Position numbers and translations under genes: made by a program. Below, piece by piece: positions 41,909 to 49,807 of a DNA stretch of 64,000 nucleotides. Source of the DNA: Mucilaginibacter sp. OK268 (GTDB taxonomy: Bacteria; Bacteroidota; Bacteroidia; Sphingobacteriales; Sphingobacteriaceae). The stretch lies in contig NZ_FNJV01000003.1 in the NCBI RefSeq assembly GCF_900103125.1, positions 806,001 to 870,000 of the forward strand, in the 5' to 3' direction. The notes under the pieces were generated by a model. The model saw only the letters and a list, made by a program, of their open reading frames with translations, did not search any database and was not told the DNA's origin. Each line of letters begins with the position of its first letter. Within the stretch, counting starts at the first letter, position 1.

Positions 41909-43393
41909 CTATTGCAGACGGGTACGGTTCTTCACCCAGTTGCTTGTTTCTGTAGTTGTTGCTGATGCGGTAGCGACTGTCTTTTGATTAAGTAATTGTT
42001 CCATGATTACGGCTGCAATCACCATTTCGCCTTGATCTTCGGTATTTAATACTTCGGGGGTAAAATACTTTTTAACAAAATGTGTATCGAAGTTGCCCGA
42101 TATAAAGGCCCCATGCTGCATCACAAACCTGCCGAAACCAAGTGTAGTGGTAATGCCGGTTATCTGATATTCATCAATAGCCCGAATCATGCGTTCGATA
42201 GCTTCGGTCCTGTCTTTACCATAGGTTATCAGTTTGGCAATCATCGGATCATAATAAATAGGTATTTCCATACCTTGTTCAAAGCCATCGTCAACGCGCA
42301 CACCGGCTCCTTTGGGGGTAATATAAGTTTGCAGCGTGCCGATATCTGGTAAAAAATTATTTGCCGGATCTTCCGCATAAACCCTTAGTTCAATAGCATG
42401 CCCGCGTATTTGTAGTTCCTCTTGTTTAAAGCTGATGGCTTCGCCCCTGGCTATACGGATCTGCTCTTTCACCAGGTCAATGCCGGTTATCAGCTCCGTT
42501 ACCGGATGCTCTACCTGCAAGCGGGTGTTCATCTCCAGGAAGTAAAAGTTCAGGGCATCGTCCATGATAAATTCAACCGTACCCGCACCGGTATAGTTTA
42601 CAGAGCGCGCCACATCAACGGCGCATTTACCCATCTGCTCCCTGATCTGTGGCGTAAGCACTTTTGAGGGCGCTTCTTCGATCACCTTTTGATGACGGCG
42701 TTGCACCGAGCAATCACGCTCAAAAAGGTGTACAATATTGCCATGCGTATCGCCCAAAACCTGTATTTCGATATGCCTGGGTGATGATACATAACGTTCA
42801 ATAAAAACAGATCCATCGCCAAATGCCGAAGTAGCCTCGGATACCGCAAGCTGCATCTGTTCGTCAAAATCAGCCACGCTTTCCACTATACGCATACCTT
42901 TACCACCACCACCTGCAGCGGCTTTGATCAGTATCGGGAAACCGACCTCTACAGCCCTTGCTTTTGCTTCGGCAATATCGGTTATGGCCTCTTCGGTGCC
43001 GGGCACCATGGGTATATTATACTTTAAAGCGGCTGCTTTGGCCGATAGCTTGTTGCCCATAACCTCCATAGCCTCGGGCGATGGCCCAATAAGCACCACG
43101 CCGGCTTCTTTTACTTGCCGTGCAAAGGCCGCATTCTCGCTCAAAAAGCCATAACCAGGATGGATGCCGGTGGCGCCTGTTTTATGGCAAGCCGCTATGA
43201 TTTTTTCGCCGTTAAGGTATGATTGGTTTGATGGAGCCGCGCCGATATAAACTGCTTCGTCTGCATAACGTACATGCAATGCATTACGGTCTGCGTCTGA
43301 ATATACAGCAACAGTTTTAATACCCATTTCGCGCGCAGAGCGCATTACTCTTAAAGCTATTTCGCCTCGGTTAGCGATCAGTATCTTTTGCAT
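41909..43393 (-). CDS. accC: biotin carboxylase subunit of acyl-CoA carboxylase
   Basis: A 494-residue biotin carboxylase which carboxylates biotin bound to a carrier protein, using ATP and bicarbonate. The N-terminal domain begins with ILIANRGEIALRV; the ATP-grasp loop is KAAAGGGGKGMRI (about 157-169); later motifs are ERDCSVQRRHQKVIEEAPS, FLEMNTRLQVEHPVTE and GHAIELRVYAEDP. It is about 45 residues longer than classic AccC because of a tail rich in Thr/Ala (ATASATTTETS). No biotin carrier gene is adjacent, so partners must be elsewhere. It could serve acetyl-CoA or propionyl-CoA carboxylase. Confidence 0.92.
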   Translation of the reverse strand: MQKILIANRGEIALRVMRSAREMGIKTVAVYSDADRNALHVRYADEAVYIGAAPSNQSYLNGEKIIAACHKTGATGIHPGYGFLSENAAFARQVKEAGVVLIGPSPEAMEVMGNKLSAKAAALKYNIPMVPGTEEAITDIAEAKARAVEVGFPILIKAAAGGGGKGMRIVESVADFDEQMQLAVSEATSAFGDGSVFIERYVSSPRHIEIQVLGDTHGNIVHLFERDCSVQRRHQKVIEEAPSKVLTPQIREQMGKCAVDVARSVNYTGAGTVEFIMDDALNFYFLEMNTRLQVEHPVTELITGIDLVKEQIRIARGEAISFKQEELQIRGHAIELRVYAEDPANNFLPDIGTLQTYITPKGAGVRVDDGFEQGMEIPIYYDPMIAKLITYGKDRTEAIERMIRAIDEYQITGITTTLGFGRFVMQHGAFISGNFDTHFVKKYFTPEVLNTEDQGEMVIAAVIMEQLLNQKTVATASATTTETSNWVKNRTRLQ

Positions 43394-43397
43394 TTAA

Positions 43398-43425
43398 CAA
43401 ATGTAATGGATTTACACTTTGCAAA
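43398..43425 (-). promoter_or_regulatory. candidate promoter of accC: TTTG and TACATTTG
   Basis: On the minus strand, TTTG at 43425-43422 and TACATTTG at 43405-43398, 16 bases apart (shorter than the usual 19). The -7 ends only five bases before the ATG, suggesting a very short leader. Confidence 0.45.
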
Positions 43426-43483
43426 GCATTATTTTATTGATGGCAAATAGGATACAAGCATATGATAAGTCAGTTGTGCCTGA

Positions 43484-43696
43484 TCAGGGCTTCCACCTGT
43501 ATGATTTGCGATGGCAGCGATAACAAACGTATTTTTTAAGTGGTAACCAAAACAAAAACATTTTTACAAATGTGCCCCGGGGTATGCGGCTAATGTTGGC
43601 ATTATTACAGCGTCTGCAATGAACAGCGTTGGTATGGCTTGTTCGCTTTGAGGAAACAATGGAAAGAATAGGTTTTTCTTCAATTTCAACAGTCAT
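43484..43696 (-). CDS. small zinc-ribbon-like protein, 70 aa
   Basis: A short basic protein with two CxxC motifs, CRRCNN (about residues 27-32) and CYRCHRKSY (about 58-66), separated by a hydrophobic linker MFLFWLPLKKY. The spacing would make a zinc ribbon with an amphipathic or membrane-touching loop. The pattern resembles short Sphingobacteriaceae hypothetical proteins that I recall, but function is unknown. It starts at a clear ATG and stands alone between accC and the GNAT gene. Confidence 0.62.
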   Translation of the reverse strand: MTVEIEEKPILSIVSSKRTSHTNAVHCRRCNNANISRIPRGTFVKMFLFWLPLKKYVCYRCHRKSYRWKP

Positions 43697-43848
43697 GGTC
43701 AGTTAATTAAGGGGTTTTTTACTGCCCGACCGAAATTAAACTATCAAAAGTGCATATTTATTCAATAAGTTCACATTTCAATCAGGGGGCGATTAAAGTT
43801 AACTTAAAAACAATGAAATTTATAGCATTTTTTGCTTTAAAATGAAAT

Positions 43849-44367
43849 TCAATATTGCTCATCAAGCAATAATTGCATAAAAATTAGGTCGAGCCAACGG
43901 TTAAACTTAAAACCAACTTCTTTAAAGTGGGCAACCTGTCTAAAACCCAATGATTGGTGCAAATGATAACTGATTTGATTCTCGCTGTCGATACCCGCTA
44001 TCATAGTATGAATGCCATTCTTTTGCGCTATATCAATAAGCGGCCTGAGTAAAAGTTTACTAATACCTTGTCCCTGAAATATTGGATCAACGTATACAGA
44101 ATGCTCAACAGTATAACGATAACACGGCCAGATCCTGAAATGTCCGTAAGTGCAGAAACCGGCTATCTTTCCACCCGACTCTGCCACCAGTACAGGGAAG
44201 CCATTACTTATTCTATCCTGATACCATGCCTTGCGCATTTCAAGCGTATGGGGTTGTTCGCTGTAAACAGCAGTGGTATTTAATATAGCATCGTTATAGA
44301 TGTGCAGAATGGCCAGCAGATCGTCCTCATTCGCATTTCTGACATTGATTACACTGTTCATATTCAT
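43849..44367 (-). CDS. GNAT N-acetyltransferase, phosphinothricin-acetyltransferase-like
   Basis: A 172-residue acetyl-CoA-dependent acetyltransferase. Characteristic regions are IYNDAILNTTAVYSEQPHT (as in Pat/MnaT), VAESGGKIAGFCTYG, the strand HSVYVDPIFQGQGIS with the acetyl-CoA-binding QGQGxS loop, and the late MIAGIDSENQISYHLHQSLGFRQVAHFKEVGFKF. The subgroup acts on methionine sulfoximine or phosphinothricin-like amino acids, or similar amines; the true substrate here is not known. It lies downstream of the cytochrome gene on the same strand, with a terminator between, so it is independent. Confidence 0.87.
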   Translation of the reverse strand: MNMNSVINVRNANEDDLLAILHIYNDAILNTTAVYSEQPHTLEMRKAWYQDRISNGFPVLVAESGGKIAGFCTYGHFRIWPCYRYTVEHSVYVDPIFQGQGISKLLLRPLIDIAQKNGIHTMIAGIDSENQISYHLHQSLGFRQVAHFKEVGFKFNRWLDLIFMQLLLDEQY

Positions 44368-44375
44368 AGTAAATT

Positions 44376-44408
44376 AAAACACCCCTTACTTTACGTAAGA
44401 GGTGCTTT
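44376..44408 (-). terminator. intrinsic terminator of the cytochrome gene
   Basis: Stem AAAACACCCCTTAC / GTAAGAGGTGCTTT; on the minus strand it ends GTGTTTTAATTT. It sits 15 bases past the cytochrome stop and before the GNAT start. Confidence 0.82.
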
Positions 44409-44422
44409 GAATATTTTAAGGA

Positions 44423-44935
44423 TCATCCTTTTTTATCAGGGCTACCAGCGGCTGGCTGGCCACCCGGAGCTGGTTGACCGCCCGGGGGCATACCACCAGG
44501 GGCGCCACCAGCAGGTATAACAACTTCGGGATGAGCTGTACCGCGATGACAGGTATTACAGTTGATACCAGATTGCATGATCATGCCTAATGAATCTTTT
44601 TTGGCGTGAAAATATTTCTGGTTTATTTTATTCATCATCTTGTACATATCACGGGCCATTTCCTTTTCGGGTTTGGCATCACTTGCCCAATCCATCTTTT
44701 TGGTTTCTTCATTACGTACATGGCAAAAGTTGCAATGCACCCCTAATGAATGCTCCCACTCCTCCATTACTTTATGAAGATTATCGCCCGAGATGTTTTT
44801 TGGTAACACCTTCAGATTTTTAAACCCTTCATCCTGTGGCTTTTTGGGGGTCATGGATGTCATGGCACCTAATACCACAACAGATAGCAATCCGAGGGTA
44901 GCAATTATTTTTCTATTAAAAGGCATGATTGTCAT
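44423..44935 (-). CDS. di-haem c-type cytochrome (photosynthetic-reaction-centre-cytochrome-like)
   Basis: A 170-residue exported cytochrome. The N-terminal signal (MPFNRKIIATLGLLSVVVLGAM) directs it to the periplasm or membrane. Two haem motifs CxxCH are present: CNFCH (about 68-72) and CNTCH (about 126-130). Between them lie KNISGDNLHKVMEEWEHSLGVHCNFCHVR and ARDMYKMMNKINQKYF, as in the PSRC_cyt group found in non-phototrophic bacteria. A Pro/Gly/Ala-rich tail (about 140-170) is low-complexity. Two ATGs, 9 bases apart, are possible starts. It is an electron-transfer protein of unknown partner. Confidence 0.88.
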   Translation of the reverse strand: MTIMPFNRKIIATLGLLSVVVLGAMTSMTPKKPQDEGFKNLKVLPKNISGDNLHKVMEEWEHSLGVHCNFCHVRNEETKKMDWASDAKPEKEMARDMYKMMNKINQKYFHAKKDSLGMIMQSGINCNTCHRGTAHPEVVIPAGGAPGGMPPGGQPAPGGQPAAGSPDKKG

Positions 44936-45042
44936 ATTTAAGTCACCTAAAATAACTATTAACTTTTAATGTCACAACACCAGATTGTGTAAAAAAAGGT
45001 AATTTTTAAGATACAATTTATGGAATCGGGATTTCAAATGCC

Positions 45043-45134
45043 AGAGTCAAGAAACGAGAGTCAAGAATTAAGCTAAAAATAATAAACGAAGAGCAAAACT
45101 CATCTTAATTCTTGACTCTCAGTTCTTGATTCTC
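45043..45134. repeat. word-type palindrome, family D copy 1 (GAGTCAAGAA)
   Basis: Left arm AGAGTCAAGAAACGAGAGTC, then AAGAATTAAG; right arm CTTAATTCTTGACTCTC then AGTTCTTGATTCTC. It lies between the cytochrome and SDR genes. Related arrays lie at 49697 and 51012. Confidence 0.8.
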
Positions 45135-45147
45135 ACGGTCCTAATTC

Positions 45148-46011
45148 TTATTCCGCATTGATAACCGGCCAGATCAAATAACGTGAAAGAAGCTTTTCAC
45201 TGATAGCCCAGAGTTTATTACGTGATTCGGTGTCTGTTGCAATAGCCGAGGTATTTGCCTTTTTCTTCTTTTTAAAATAAGCCCCATTGTATTGGTCGAG
45301 TCGTGGAGCTGTTGCCAGGAATACCGAGGTTTCGGTAGCTTGTTTTACTGTTACCATAAATGGAGTAGCCAGCAAAAATAACACTTTACCCAACCCTTTA
45401 ATACCTGCCCCAAAGCCCGTTTTTACCGTACCTGGATGTAATGAAAAAGCAAGGATTCCCTTATCGCCATATTTCTCTGCCAGCGACTGGGCAAAGTAAA
45501 TATTAAACAATTTACTCATCCCGTAAGCTTTAAAGCCATTATAAGTTTGTTGCCATTGCAGATCATCAAACCGTGGTTTACCCCATTTATGAGCTTCCGA
45601 ACTTACATTGATGATGCGGGCCTGCCCTTTTTGTAATAAAGGCATTAAGCTATTTGTTAGTAAAAAATGCCCCAGGTGATTGGTAACAAAGGTCATTTCA
45701 AACCCATTCTTACTCACCTCACGTTCTTGAAAAACGCCACCCGCGTTGTTGATCAGGGTATTAATGGCGAAAAGTTTTTGATTGAGTTCATCCGCAGCTT
45801 CACGTACACTTTGCAGATCGGCCAGGTCGCAACGTACCACATATATTTCTTTATTACCTGTTTTACCAATTATTTGGTTCTTGAGCCGCTCGCCTTTTGG
45901 CGTATTACGTACCAACAAATAAAGCGCGTGCCCTTGTGCTGCCAGCTCTAAAGCGGTTTCTTGTCCTATGCCCGATGTTGCTCCGGTAATGATAGTTGTT
46001 TTTAAAGCCAT
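45148..46011 (-). CDS. short-chain dehydrogenase/reductase
   Basis: A 287-residue NAD(P)-dependent oxidoreductase of the retinol-dehydrogenase-like SDR kind. The cofactor loop is TGATSGIG (T9-G16), NNAGG near residue 88 is the second glycine motif, INVSSEAHK holds the active-site Ser, and YGMSK the catalytic Tyr and Lys. The C-terminal part with LHPGTVKTGFG fits this subgroup. A membrane-like stretch KVLFLLATPFMVTVKQ may bind membrane or lipid. Substrate is unknown. It is divergent from nothing close and has a palindrome downstream. Confidence 0.9.
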   Translation of the reverse strand: MALKTTIITGATSGIGQETALELAAQGHALYLLVRNTPKGERLKNQIIGKTGNKEIYVVRCDLADLQSVREAADELNQKLFAINTLINNAGGVFQEREVSKNGFEMTFVTNHLGHFLLTNSLMPLLQKGQARIINVSSEAHKWGKPRFDDLQWQQTYNGFKAYGMSKLFNIYFAQSLAEKYGDKGILAFSLHPGTVKTGFGAGIKGLGKVLFLLATPFMVTVKQATETSVFLATAPRLDQYNGAYFKKKKKANTSAIATDTESRNKLWAISEKLLSRYLIWPVINAE

Positions 46012-46164
46012 GCCCTCTACACTCCGAAAAGATAACTTTCAGACTTGCAAGATACTTGTTTTTTTAGCCCATAACCTCCCAAAGGCAGTTTTTTTTGATT
46101 GGCATCAATACTTTTACAATTCTATTGGAATAACCAAATTTTACTATTTAGGTTGTTACCTCTG

Positions 46165-48525
46165 TTACTCGCTTCTTAAGCTCTTTACGGGGTTTGTTAA
46201 TGCTGCTTTAATTGATTGAAAACTGATGGTGATAAAAGCTATCAGTATTGCCATTAACCCTGCTAATACAAATACATACCAGCCAATATTGATGCGATAG
46301 GCAAAATCTTCCAGCCATCTATTCATAGTGTACCAGGCAGCCGGAATGGCTATAGCTATCGCAATCAGCACCAATTTGATAAAATCTTTTGCCAGCAAAC
46401 CAATAATTTCGCTTACACTGGCTCCTAATACCTTGCGTACGCCAATTTCGCGGGTACGCACCTGCGCTGTAAAGGCAGCCAAACCTAAAAGACCTAAACA
46501 TGAAATTAGTATAGTAATGCCCGCAAAATAATTAAACAGGGTTCCTTCTCTTTGCTCACCCTCGTAAAGGCGGTTAAAAACATCATCCAAAAAGGCATAG
46601 TCAATAGGATATTGCCCGTTGTATTGCTTAAATTGTTCCTGGGCTGCATTAATTGCTTTTTGGGCGTTTCGGCCATCTGTTTTGATGTACATGGAACCCA
46701 TACTCTCAGGTGTATAATAAAAAACAGCCGGAGAGATCTTTTGCCTCATAGAAGCGAAGTGAAAATCTTTTACCACGCCAATAATGGTACCCTTAATTTT
46801 CCACATCCTGAACCTTTTACCTATCGGGTCTTTCATCCCAATTTCCTTAACTGCTGCTTCGTTTAAAATAAAGTGAGTTGAATCAGCCACCGCCCCTGTA
46901 AAACCAGTCCCCTGGGCTAACTTCATTTTAAAAAAGGATATAAAATCCTTATCAATTGCCATAGGGTGTACAATAAACGTTTGATTAGCCCCTTTGCCAT
47001 CCCAATCATTATCACCAGAGAGGCCGCCAATTCTTACAATATTTGAGTTAGAGCGCGTAACAGCCAATACGCCAGGCTGCTTTAATAGTTCGGCTTTTAC
47101 GGCATCATAATGTTTTGCCATATCCCGCATCCAGAAAGCAAATACGTGGCTTTTATCATAACCCAATTGTTTTGAGCGGATAAAGTTGAGCTGGCTGGTG
47201 ATCACTATTGTTCCAATGATGAGCACAACTGAAAATGTAAACTGGGTAACCACCAGTATTTTCCGGAAAGTAGCATCCCCTACTCCGGCAGTAATTTTAC
47301 CCTTTAAAGCTTTAAGCGGTTCAAATGATGAAAGCAATAATGCGGGATAAATACTTGACACGATAAGCGTACCCGATATAGTTGCCACTATTACTATCCA
47401 TATATGATAATCCTCAAGATTAAACACCAGCTGCTTGCCTGATATCTGGTTAAATACAGGCATCAGGGCATAAATAAGCAAAATGGCTAAACCCGCGGCT
47501 ATCAAAAACAGCAAAGCGGTTTCCACAATAAACTGCAGGAATAAATGTGATTTTGCAGCCCCTATAATTTTACGCATACTAATCTCTTTTGACCTTAGCA
47601 TCGACCGCGCGGTTGAAAGATTTACGTAATTGATACAGGCTATAACCAATATTAATAAGGCTATAACCATAAAGATCCTTACGGTGCTTATGCCACCATC
47701 GCTGCCATCAAGGTTATATAAATGCATTTTTGTTAGGGGCAGTAGTAAATATTCAACATCGGTATCTTCCTTTTTATGATTGATATGGATGTTAAACAGC
47801 TTTGTCTTTAAGCTTTGTGGGGCAATACCGGGATTAAGCAAAAGATAGGTTTCATAATTAAAATTGCTGAAATTGCTATTCACATCTTCCTTATTATCAG
47901 CAAGTTTTTTATTGATATGGTAGCTCATCGGCATGATCAGCCCCATATTAAAGCTTGAATTATCCGGAAAATCGTTAATAACGCCGCTTACAGTAAAGTT
48001 TGCTTTATCATCCGCTACGATTACTTTTCCGAGTGGGTTTTCATCTCCAAAATATTTTTTAGCTGTTTTTTTTGTAATTACTACAGAATTATCATTTGCA
48101 AAAGGCTTTGCCGTATTGCCCTGCACCAGTGGAAAATCGAAAATGGAGAAAAATGACGGATCAGCAAAAACAACGTTCTCATTACCAAAAACTTTATCCT
48201 GGTATTTAAACATCGAAAAAAACTCATTCCCCGTTATACGCACCTGATCCTTTACTCCTGATAATTGCTGCTTAGCCAGCGGCCCCATCGGGGCTACATC
48301 CTGCGACCAAATTTGCCTGCTGGCGCCGGTACCGCCAAAAATGGCCATCCTATAAATATTAGGCGCCTTTTTGTGAAAGCTGTCAAAACTCAACTCATTT
48401 TGCACCCATAGTAATATCAGAATTCCGATAGCCAGGCCAACGGTTAAACCAACAATATTAATAAGGGAGTAAAATTTGTTTTTTAACAAATTACGCCAGG
48501 CAGTTTTGATATAATTTTTCAGCAT
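46165..48525 (-). CDS. FtsX/MacB-type ABC transporter permease, stand-alone
   Basis: A 786-residue inner-membrane protein with the FtsX/MacB architecture. Helix 1 is at about 20-42 (FYSLINIVGLTVGLAIGILILLWV), then a MacB_PCD periplasmic domain (to about 240), three helices (about 285-415), a second periplasmic domain, and three helices at the C-terminus. The conserved R(T/S)REIGVRKVLGAS lies near residue 695. No ATPase gene is next to it, typical for this group in Bacteroidota. It may couple to an ATPase encoded elsewhere, or have a non-transport role; the substrate is unknown. Confidence 0.9.
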   Translation of the reverse strand: MLKNYIKTAWRNLLKNKFYSLINIVGLTVGLAIGILILLWVQNELSFDSFHKKAPNIYRMAIFGGTGASRQIWSQDVAPMGPLAKQQLSGVKDQVRITGNEFFSMFKYQDKVFGNENVVFADPSFFSIFDFPLVQGNTAKPFANDNSVVITKKTAKKYFGDENPLGKVIVADDKANFTVSGVINDFPDNSSFNMGLIMPMSYHINKKLADNKEDVNSNFSNFNYETYLLLNPGIAPQSLKTKLFNIHINHKKEDTDVEYLLLPLTKMHLYNLDGSDGGISTVRIFMVIALLILVIACINYVNLSTARSMLRSKEISMRKIIGAAKSHLFLQFIVETALLFLIAAGLAILLIYALMPVFNQISGKQLVFNLEDYHIWIVIVATISGTLIVSSIYPALLLSSFEPLKALKGKITAGVGDATFRKILVVTQFTFSVVLIIGTIVITSQLNFIRSKQLGYDKSHVFAFWMRDMAKHYDAVKAELLKQPGVLAVTRSNSNIVRIGGLSGDNDWDGKGANQTFIVHPMAIDKDFISFFKMKLAQGTGFTGAVADSTHFILNEAAVKEIGMKDPIGKRFRMWKIKGTIIGVVKDFHFASMRQKISPAVFYYTPESMGSMYIKTDGRNAQKAINAAQEQFKQYNGQYPIDYAFLDDVFNRLYEGEQREGTLFNYFAGITILISCLGLLGLAAFTAQVRTREIGVRKVLGASVSEIIGLLAKDFIKLVLIAIAIAIPAAWYTMNRWLEDFAYRINIGWYVFVLAGLMAILIAFITISFQSIKAALTNPVKSLRSE

Positions 48526-48696
48526 GAGTGGAGCATTTAGGCCAATATGCTTACCAAGATTATGCCATTCATATAAATTACTGATTACTAAATAATTAGA
48601 ATAAATTATCCCATATAGTTCCGTACGGATATATTATAGTAATTGTCCGCATGCGGACAGTTTGAGCTGGGATTTTATAAAGGTGAGGCCAGCGTT

Positions 48697-49689
48697 TTAT
48701 TTTTGCATCACCATTACGCCATTCATCAGCAGGGTGCTACCACCATCCGCTACAATGTTGTACACCCTTTGTAAGCCGCCGCCATGCTCTGTTTTTTGCA
48801 GCACGGTAAACGTTTCGTAACGGCCGGTTTGCTCATTCATGCACAGCACCTCCTGCCCTTCAGTTATCTGTCCCATTTTCAGATTGCCTTGTTTGGTGAG
48901 CATAGGGTGATTAGGGGTAGCTTGCAATACTCTGGTATTTAAGTTGATCAGCTGCCCGGCATTGCTGTTTTTTACAATAGCCGATACCAGCACCAGTTGA
49001 GTCAACGCGTAGTTTTTAGCTTCATGTATGGTTAGCTTCTTCACTTTTACAGCCGAACTCATTTTGGTGGCCGGGTCAATAGTGATCACCTCATCGCCGG
49101 GTTTTATGGTTTTTAGCATTTTCTTTTCGCCGCTGGCCATAGTCACCAATTCGTCTCCCGGGAAACAAATATCGTTACCATAAGTAGCCGCCTCTTCCTT
49201 CATATCTTTGCCACCATTTAAAACCTTATATTGCTGAAAGCTTACTTCTTTTGACAGGACATAAGACAGCTTCAGGATAAAATTTGTTTCTTCTTTGTTG
49301 ATGTTGTCAATATCCTGAAAGTATTTTGCCCAAACTTTGGCATCAGCCGTAAAATCCGGAACAAGCGCCTTGTATAGCTTTCCTTTTTCGTTGGTATAAA
49401 ATACCATCAGCCCTATTTCCTGCATTCCTTCTTTAGCGATGAGTTTGTACAGGTCAATACGTTTTTTCAGGCCATCGGCTCCGGTAACAAAATAAGGCTT
49501 ACGGCCCTCATACCTATCGAGCACATAAGTATTCTCAAATTTCACATAAGTGTCCTTATCCAAGTCGGCAATAGTAAAAGCTTGCGCCTTATCATATTCG
49601 GCCATGGTAAGCGGGCGTGGGTTTACAGTTTGCGCCCGGCACAAATAAATGGAAGCTGTTAAAAGCAGTGTTAATGTTAGTTTACGCAT
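48697..49689 (-). CDS. secreted Hint (Hedgehog/intein) domain protein
   Basis: A 330-residue exported protein. Residues 1-20 are a signal peptide (TASIYLCRAQ). Residues 21-174 form an unknown domain with alternating helices and strands (EYDKAQAFTIADLDK, YGNDICF). The Hint domain begins at Cys175 (CFPGDELVTMASGEKK, IKPGDEVITID), continues with block B ATPNHPM (T258, H261) and ends VYNIVADGGSTLLMNGVMVMQK. The C-terminal His-Asn of inteins is missing. The start is the ATG at MRKLTL; the longer reading lies in a repeat. It is downstream of the Tat-exported aminotransferase gene. Confidence 0.8.
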   Translation of the reverse strand: MRKLTLTLLLTASIYLCRAQTVNPRPLTMAEYDKAQAFTIADLDKDTYVKFENTYVLDRYEGRKPYFVTGADGLKKRIDLYKLIAKEGMQEIGLMVFYTNEKGKLYKALVPDFTADAKVWAKYFQDIDNINKEETNFILKLSYVLSKEVSFQQYKVLNGGKDMKEEAATYGNDICFPGDELVTMASGEKKMLKTIKPGDEVITIDPATKMSSAVKVKKLTIHEAKNYALTQLVLVSAIVKNSNAGQLINLNTRVLQATPNHPMLTKQGNLKMGQITEGQEVLCMNEQTGRYETFTVLQKTEHGGGLQRVYNIVADGGSTLLMNGVMVMQK

Positions 49690-49696
49690 GTGTAAA

Positions 49697-49800
49697 AGAG
49701 TCAAGAGATAAGAGTCAAGAATCAAGAGTGGGAAAAGCTAAAATCAAGAAACAAAGGCTGATATTTTAGTCTTGTTTCTTGACTCTTATCTCTTGATTCT
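49697..49800. repeat. word-type palindrome, family D copy 2
   Basis: Left arm AGAGTCAAGAGATAAGAGTC, then AAGAATCAAGA and AAATCAAGAAACAA; right arm TTGTTTCTTGACTCTTATC then TCTTGATTCT. It fills the gap between the Hint and aminotransferase genes. Confidence 0.82.
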
Positions 49801-49807
49801 GTTAAGA

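Noticed and set aside
48697..49689. A splicing intein
   Set aside because: The C-terminal His-Asn and a following C-extein nucleophile are missing, and the host part is not a known essential enzyme; a Hint-type self-processing domain is the better reading.
49690..49725. Twelve-residue N-terminal extension of the Hint protein
   Set aside because: Coded by the palindromic repeat; the ATG at 49689 gives a clean signal peptide.
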